DNA from: Monocercomonoides exilis
Taxonomy: Eukaryota > Preaxostyla > Oxymonadida > Polymastigidae
NCBI GenBank assembly: GCA_001643675.2
Contig: LSRY02000050.1
Span: 372,001 to 436,000, forward strand
Reading direction: 5' to 3'
Length of the DNA: 64,000 nt
Under the pieces are notes generated by a model, which had not been told where the DNA came from, did no database searches, and saw only the letters and a list, made by a program, of their open reading frames with translations. The translations under genes and the position numbers were made by a program. This document shows positions 58,110 to 64,000 of this stretch, piece after piece (the first letter of the stretch is position 1; each line of letters opens with the position of its first letter).

Positions 58110-59135
58110 TCCTCGAATTTTATGGCTCAAAATATTTATTTTTACTTTTTATCATTTCGTGAAATTGAAAATAATCATTTGAGTATATATTTTTTATATT
58201 TTATTTTTGTTTCGCTTCATTAGATGAACAGATTGAATTTTTGAATATCCTATTTTTGTTGCTGTTTCTTGGGGTTAAGAAGTGTCTGAATGAAAAATGA
58301 TTTGCTGTTTTTCAAAGAGAATAACAAACAAATGATAATTTTCCATGAATCATTTTTGTTTCTCTCTTGCATTTTTTTACTCCAGAAAAAATGTTTATTT
58401 CTTAAAGAAAAAAGAAATGAGAAGAATATTGAAAATGAAGGAATTCATTTTTGAATTTTCACAGCATCTCATAAATGAATGAGAGAGGATAATTAACAAT
58501 TGCCTCTCTCCATCATCTACAAAGTGCAAAATCAAAAAAAGTTTGTTTTCTTTTTTTTTTTTCACTGATTCTTTCTTTCTTTTTTAAGCATTTTTTCAGA
58601 CAAATAAGAAACACCTTAAAAATAACTCATCGCTTCGATTATCTGTGTTTCTCAAAGCGTTTTATCCAAATTCGCAAATGTGAAATATTGTTAAATTTAA
58701 TTATGATAAAATACACAAAAAATAAAACTCAAGAAAACAATTAAGAATTGATAAAATGAACTCAACTATTGATAATTGGAACAAAAAACAAAAATGCTGA
58801 AATATGTTTTTTAATCGCAAATTGATAAATGCTATAAATAACGATTGCATTCCTTGCATTTTTCATAAAAAGGAAGAAATGCATCAAAAAAACAAGATCA
58901 AAAGCACTAAGAAGAAAAGAAATACCTGAATATATACAAAAACATTTGCTAAAAATTAATTTCTATCAAATAAAACAAGAAAAGAAAAATTCAAGAAACT
59001 ATTTTCAATTTTGAAGAAATTAAAAATACAGAATGAAACTCGCACTTTAACAAGATTTCATGAAATTAAAACAAGGCAAAAACAAGATAGAAGAAGTGAT
59101 TATCACAAATGATTTTTTAAGAATTGTCACGTTCT
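58110..59135. other. AT-rich spacer
   Basis: Stops in all frames, A-rich near 58.7-59.1 kb. No gene, RNA or repeat recognised. Confidence 0.6.
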
Positions 59136-59138
59136 AGC

Positions 59139-62111
59139 TCATTGTTTTACATATTTGAAAGCGCTGTACTGTCTTCGCTTTTTGTTTCTTTTCACGCACA
59201 CGATACTCACAATAACAATCACCACCACAACAACAGAAAAAACGCTTGTGGAAACAATGATTACAACAAGATGTGTGGTGGGCATTGCCTTTGGATCGTC
59301 TTTCTTCTGTTTCACCAAAATCACATTTGCAGAATGCTTATTCTCTCCATTAATAATCCCACTCGAATAAGTCAAGCGACAAACAACTGATGTGTAATCA
59401 TCAACTTCAAACAAAGATGGAGGAATCCTCACTTTCATTTCTGTCTCATTTGTGTATTCAGAAACTGGGCAATTTGCCCATTTCATTTCTTCTCCTTTCC
59501 TTTTTTTGGACACTTCAAACGTAAGTCCACACGGAAACAAGTATGACCCGTGCACAACTGCTTCGATTTCTTTCTCAATTTCATTTTCTCTTTGAAGTTC
59601 ATTCTTTTTGCTGGTTTCATCTCTTTTCAGCGTCACATTCTTCAAAGAAGGAGAAAAGAAATATGAATCCATGTTCTCAGCAGCTGTTCCAGATGCTTTT
59701 TCATCAGATAGCATTCCAAATGGCTTCCCATCAAGACCATCACTTCCTGGAGACAACGATTCCACCAGAATCCCATCTCCATTGATTCTAACATTGTGCC
59801 GCAAAGATGGAAATTTCTCCCAGCCAGCATCGATTGGATGGTTGTTTATGAAACTGCAGTTGTACAAATGCAACGTAGTTGAATGAGAAAGTATTGCTCC
59901 ATCACCAATGTCAATAAATGAGCTGTCATTAACATATGCTAAAGACGATTCATTCAGAAATAAAAGTCCTGAATCCCACGAACACAACAGATTGTTCTCT
60001 TCATTCCTCTGATTCAAATGTTCCTCGTTTGTTGCATTCCGAAAAGCTCTGAGGCTGTAAGCTGCCTCATCGCTCCCACGCTGACTTTTTCGGGTGATAT
60101 TTTTGTTTCTTCCGTAAATTACAAGTTGTGAAAATTCTGTAGTAACTCGCCCAAATTCAATCAGCGTATATGGAAGTAATTTTCCTTCTCCTCCAAGCAC
60201 GTTTTCACCTTTCAAGCCAGTGAACCAAGGCCGAAATACAACATCTGTAATCTGGAAAACACATTCCCCGTATATCAAAGTTAGCGCATCTCCTTCGATC
60301 GCGTCTGGATATTCAAAATCCAAATGAAAAAATGAAAACATGCTGATTTCGTCTCCGAACACTGCAAGTGCAAAGTCGGTTTTTATATTTGCTCCAATTC
60401 GAACGGTTCCTCTGCTCTGTTCACCTTTCAATGAAAGCATTGATACGGAATCATTAACAGAAGAAAACTTTGTAACTTGGCATCCAGAAAACGGCTCGTT
60501 GACAAATATTTTCTCGATGATATACAATGACATGCGATTTTTCCAAGATTTGTGTTTGGCAACATCACTTAATTGAGAGCACGGTTCTTCTTTTCGCCCG
60601 CATGTTTTCTCGTTGCTTGCTTCTTCGCCTCCAACAAAGATGTTCACTGAATGGTATGGCAATATATTCTCTTTGTCTGCTATTAGGTCAATAATTCTTC
60701 CATCTTTCCTATCTTCGAGCAATATGTAATTCTTCTTCCCGTAAATCCCTTCCATCTCTAAATAAAATTGATCTTCATCGATCTGCTTTCTTCCTTCTGG
60801 GAAAGACAAGTAAATATATTCCCCTTTCTCTGCTGCACAATTCGTGAACTCCATATCTTTCAATTCAAGTTTCAGCGTTTTTGTGACTTCGTCTGTGGCT
60901 TGAATAAACATCGCTCCTCCTTTTGACTCGTCATTCAGATGAGCACTCAGCCTATCTGCATTCGCGTTTGCAATTCCGCACGAACAATTCGTGAAATGCA
61001 TTCGAAAAAACAAGCAAGGATGCTCGCTATTCGTTATTTCCAAATATATTGCACCTCCCAATTTGTGCTCTGTTGACCAGCAATTTGTAAAAGTGCAATC
61101 ATCAAACTTTGCAGATTGGCATCCTCCCATTATAGTCAAGACCGATTGCGTTTTGCTTTTCGTGGTGATCGAGTCCAATGTCATGGCGAAAATTTCAATT
61201 TTTTGAGAGGCTTCAGCAAGTATCAGTGCACAGGAAGATACAAAATGTGAAATCTCTATGCTCTGAAACATCAATTCTCCAGATTTGCATTCAATAAGCA
61301 CGCAGCTCAGCTCATTCCCAGTCTCTATATTGCTGATATTCGTTTTTTCCAATTTTGTTTGTGAACCTTCTCCTTCCACAACAAGTAATCCTTGATTTCT
61401 TCCACTTTCTCGTTTTGTATCCACGCAAATATCGGCATAGCTAATGTATAAAAACCCTTTGCCTTTAACGCAAAACAAGGCGTCACCATTTTTCACTTTC
61501 TTTTCGTCTAAAGCTGTTGTTATACCAATGGCATTTTGGTCTCTGTTCTTCAGTTCGATGTGTCTCCCATCAATTATAATTGGCTCGGTATCGAATTTAT
61601 TGCAGCTTTCTCCTGTGTGGATCAATAATTTTCCTTCAGGCTTACAATGCTCCACTGCCTTTTTAATAGTTTTGCATGGTGTATTCCCTGATAGTCCACA
61701 TTCTTCGCTGTCAACCCCGTTTTCTCCATCAACTTCAACTTCATTCTCTTCATTGAGTTCCATTTCTTTATAAGTAATTTCAGAATGGCATTCAGTAATT
61801 CTTTTCTCGTTCTCTTTTCGCAAGCTGACATCGTCCAAATTCAAAAAAGAGGTTTTTCTGCTCAAGTGTTCAAGGCATCTTTCGTGCATTTGGTCCATGT
61901 TTCCTTCATCGTCTTCTATTATTTCTTTACGTTCGTGTAAGCGTGCGGTAGAATTAAGACTCAGACAATCAATTCCTTCACATGCACAATTAACATTTCT
62001 CCAGAAAACCGCATCCCCCTTTTCTCTTTTTGTTTGCATGTCTTCATCTCCTTTCTTTTTAATGCAATTGATGTCGTAGACACAGCAAAAAATGCTCACA
62101 AACAAAAACAT
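59139..62111 (-). CDS. Large cysteine-rich beta-helix-like surface protein, single-pass anchor
   Basis: An uninterrupted ATG-started frame of 990 codons, the best-preserved gene of its type here. Residues 1-16 form a hydrophobic signal peptide ending in Cys/Asn (MFLFVSIFCCVYDINC). A Lys/Glu-rich region follows. Two copies of the family motif are seen: ECGLSGNTPCKTIKKAV at about 137-153 and TCGRKEEPCSQL at about 503-514. Between them, short repeats alternate F-x-NC with GG-A-I/M (about 338-356, 373-402 and 419-432), as in parallel beta-helix (pectin-lyase-like) proteins. A membrane helix at about 946-973 (THLVVIIVSTSVFSVVVVV...) precedes a basic tail, KRNKKRRQYSAFKYVKQ. It probably displays a long extracellular rod. 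Ligand and role are unknown. No intron is evident. Confidence 0.85.
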   Translation of the reverse strand: MFLFVSIFCCVYDINCIKKKGDEDMQTKREKGDAVFWRNVNCACEGIDCLSLNSTARLHERKEIIEDDEGNMDQMHERCLEHLSRKTSFLNLDDVSLRKENEKRITECHSEITYKEMELNEENEVEVDGENGVDSEECGLSGNTPCKTIKKAVEHCKPEGKLLIHTGESCNKFDTEPIIIDGRHIELKNRDQNAIGITTALDEKKVKNGDALFCVKGKGFLYISYADICVDTKRESGRNQGLLVVEGEGSQTKLEKTNISNIETGNELSCVLIECKSGELMFQSIEISHFVSSCALILAEASQKIEIFAMTLDSITTKSKTQSVLTIMGGCQSAKFDDCTFTNCWSTEHKLGGAIYLEITNSEHPCLFFRMHFTNCSCGIANANADRLSAHLNDESKGGAMFIQATDEVTKTLKLELKDMEFTNCAAEKGEYIYLSFPEGRKQIDEDQFYLEMEGIYGKKNYILLEDRKDGRIIDLIADKENILPYHSVNIFVGGEEASNEKTCGRKEEPCSQLSDVAKHKSWKNRMSLYIIEKIFVNEPFSGCQVTKFSSVNDSVSMLSLKGEQSRGTVRIGANIKTDFALAVFGDEISMFSFFHLDFEYPDAIEGDALTLIYGECVFQITDVVFRPWFTGLKGENVLGGEGKLLPYTLIEFGRVTTEFSQLVIYGRNKNITRKSQRGSDEAAYSLRAFRNATNEEHLNQRNEENNLLCSWDSGLLFLNESSLAYVNDSSFIDIGDGAILSHSTTLHLYNCSFINNHPIDAGWEKFPSLRHNVRINGDGILVESLSPGSDGLDGKPFGMLSDEKASGTAAENMDSYFFSPSLKNVTLKRDETSKKNELQRENEIEKEIEAVVHGSYLFPCGLTFEVSKKRKGEEMKWANCPVSEYTNETEMKVRIPPSLFEVDDYTSVVCRLTYSSGIINGENKHSANVILVKQKKDDPKAMPTTHLVVIIVSTSVFSVVVVVIVIVSIVCVKRNKKRRQYSAFKYVKQ

Positions 62112-62114
62112 ATC

Positions 62115-62640
62115 GCAATATTCCGAAATTAAAATTATCCTTTATGATCATAACCATATATTTATTTCAATTTTTGATTTTAATTTTTTCGAAAATAAAA
62201 ATTTAAATTAAAAATTTAAGAAATTTAAATTATTTGCTGTTTATAGAACTTTGTGATAAGAAAATATCTCATTCTGAAAACACTTTGAATTGAATTTCCA
62301 AAATACTCTACATAAACAAATTTTCTTGTTTTTTTATTTCAAATCATAATTGAAGAAAAACAATATTTCATCAATTTATACTTGAAATATCTCAATGATA
62401 AAATTTAAATATTTCAATTTTTTTAAAATTATATGGTTAGATGATCAAAAGAAAAGATATTTGAATCTAAAGTTTGAAAGGGATATTGAATGAATGAAAG
62501 GAAATTGATTTCATGTTTTATTTATTGGAAAAATATAAATTGGATTATGAATTTTTTCCATTTTAACTTTCATAGATAGAGAGAGATGTTTGCTTTGGTT
62601 GATTATTTTGTTGATTGATAAGTTGAAAGCACAATTATTG
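62115..62640. other. AT-rich divergent intergenic region
   Basis: Very AT-rich. It lies between the minus-strand surface-protein gene and plus-strand family copy G, so both promoters must lie here. I recognise no motif. Confidence 0.5.
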
Positions 62641-62649
62641 TTATTTAAA

Positions 62650-64000
62650 CTCTAAAAATAGATAATATTAATGCTGTAGAGGGAAAATCAACAGCTGAAT
62701 TGCGAGAGATTCCTCTTTCAGAGAAGTTTTCGAGTATATCTGATTATTTTTATATATTTTGCGTTCTTAATTGTTTTGAAAAGAATTAATCCGCCTGTTT
62801 GATAAACTTTCTTTTGGAGAGCCGAGCCGTATTAGCGATAAAATTTGTTGTTTGATTGACAAAATGAATGAGGAAGAATTAAATTCTTTTTTTGCGAAAA
62901 CTGTTTACGAAAAGATTGGAAATATGTTTGAAAAAGATGAAATTTCTTTGAAAAATGTTTCATTGCTGCTGATATGAATGGGACGTTGCAAAGTATTGAA
63001 AGGAATATGGAATAACAACTTTGATGATTGTTCATTATGTAGAAAAATTGAATGCCTGCTAACTGATGAAGCACAAAAAAAGGAAGTGAACAATGAAAAG
63101 CAAATTACTGATCTCTGCAAATGCTATCTATTATTAAGTGATTTTAATTTTAACGTTTCGAAGGAACTGATGATTTTTATTGTTCCTTGTCTGCTGAAAG
63201 TTTCGTTACAAAAAGAGGAAAGTGAAGAAACACAAAAAGAAGTTGAAACTGCCTTATTGGCTTTGAGTTGCATTCCTGAATTTGTGGTATGAGCATTTTA
63301 ATTATATGGCATATGAATATGGGTGATTCTTTTTGAAAAGTCACAAATGTCTAATTTTCATAAGAATCAAAAATTTCATATATAGCTATATATTTTGTTA
63401 ACAAGTGTCAAACTACACTTTAATGGAATCTATTTCTTGATAATGCGATTTCAAACATTTTTGAGGAGATTTGTGAGCTGAAACAGAAATTTGAGCAAAA
63501 TATGAAATTTTTAAAGTATTTGAGAATTAAACATTTGTGACTTTTCAAAAAGAATCACCCATATGTTTATATTTGCATTTGTTTCATCATAGTTAATCGA
63601 TCCGGCATTGTACCTGAACGAGATAACCGAAATCATCCTGTACCATCAGGAGCATCGTAATCTTTCGAGACTGGCGTATCAGTCTGCTTGGGGCTTTTTG
63701 AAGACCAGGTTATTGTTGGGAGGTGGGCTGGATGGTTTGCATGCGAAAGAGATGCATTTTGTGACTGAAGCAGCAAATGAACAAGAAGAGCTTTCATATT
63801 GCGTTGATTGGATGAAAAAGGAAAAACGAATTATGGCGAACGGAGAAGAAGAATATGATGACGATGATGATGATGAAGAAAGAAAAGAAGAAGAGAAAAT
63901 TTCTGTTATTAAGCGGTGGCTGATGACGATATACATCTTTCTCTTCTTCTTCCAGCTGAGTGACGCAGACGTGCTGATGCTGACAAGCAGCGTGGCCTGT
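62650..64000 (+). pseudogene. A-G family member, copy G (partial at window end, broken)
   Basis: By alignment, exon 1 ends at 62733 (EIPLSEKFS; GTATAT donor). No ATG is in frame: AAAATAGAT stands where a start is expected and TAA lies upstream. Intron 1 is about 62734-62783. Exon 2 is 62784-63286 and reads LIRLFDKLSFGEPSRI, KMNEEELNSFF, then a TGA at 62975-62977 exactly where the conserved LLLKH-x-GYC block should have His. It continues as MGRCKVLKGIWNNN to FVV. Intron 2 is 63287-63592 (GTATGA...CATAG), about 245 nt longer than in the other copies because of a MITE. Exon 3 starts at 63593 (LIDPALYLNEITEII, LAYQSAW) and runs off the window. Missing start plus internal stop suggest a pseudogene. 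Confidence 0.7.
63317..63564. mobile_element. MITE with 33-bp perfect terminal inverted repeats inside intron 2 of copy G
   Basis: Left arm 63317-63349 starts ATATGGGTGATTCTTTTTG and its exact inverse ends at 63564 (right arm 63532-63564). The inverted repeat continues imperfectly for about ten more bases (TCTAATTTTC against TTTAATTCTC). If the ends are GGGTGATT...AATCACCC (63321-63560, 240 bp), the flanks ATATGAATAT and ATATGTTTAT look like a 10-bp target duplication with two mismatches. The interior has no coding capacity. The structure is a typical non-autonomous DNA transposon. It accounts for the extra length of this intron. Confidence 0.85.

Overview
The window looks like nuclear DNA of an intron-bearing, AT-rich protist. 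There is no operon structure. The intergenic DNA is full of A/T homopolymers and purine/pyrimidine microsatellites. Coding pieces carry short GT-AG introns of about 50-75 nt, and a eukaryotic 5S rRNA gene is present. The combination of a repeated N-[DE]-EDEQ / ISDYFVN protein family with large cysteine-rich parallel-beta-helix-like surface proteins resembles what I remember of the oxymonad Monocercomonoides (Preaxostyla). That assignment is inference from memory, not a search result.

Layout: 1-2.5 kb holds broken remains of an unassigned gene. 3.8-5.4 kb (minus) is a GC-rich fragment of a beta-helix surface protein. 7.0-8.6 kb (minus) is a decayed DDE transposase of the pogo/Tigger/Jerky type. 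10.0-12.7 kb (plus) is a broken surface-protein gene that ends in a transmembrane segment. 13.1-20.4 kb is bounded by a short inverted repeat and contains hAT-like transposase relics next to a relic of 'family X'. 21.27-22.74 kb is a Merlin/IS1595-like element with terminal inverted repeats. 28.1-31.7 kb and 45.8-49.1 kb are copies of one segmental duplication. Further relics of family X (33-35 kb, 53-55 kb) and of the surface proteins (35.5-36.3 kb, 44.0-45.2 kb) follow. A 5S rRNA gene lies at 43.1-43.2 kb (minus). One long, intact-looking surface-protein gene (990 residues) fills 59.1-62.1 kb (minus).

The most striking content is a lineage-type gene family. It has seven copies (A-G) plus one extra C-terminal scrap, on both strands, roughly every 7-9 kb. 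I could work out a three-exon structure for it: a tiny first exon, intron 1 in phase 1 and intron 2 in phase 0. In every copy the intron 2 donor also reads as Val-stop, so only spliced RNA encodes the full protein of about 430-443 residues. Copies B, C, D and F look complete. E has an altered C terminus, A lacks a visible start codon, and G has an internal stop and a 240-bp MITE inside intron 2.

Nothing here works as a pathway. The window reads as a subtelomere-like or accessory landscape of multi-copy families, old transposons and pseudogenes. Most short reading frames in low-complexity DNA are not genes and are left out.
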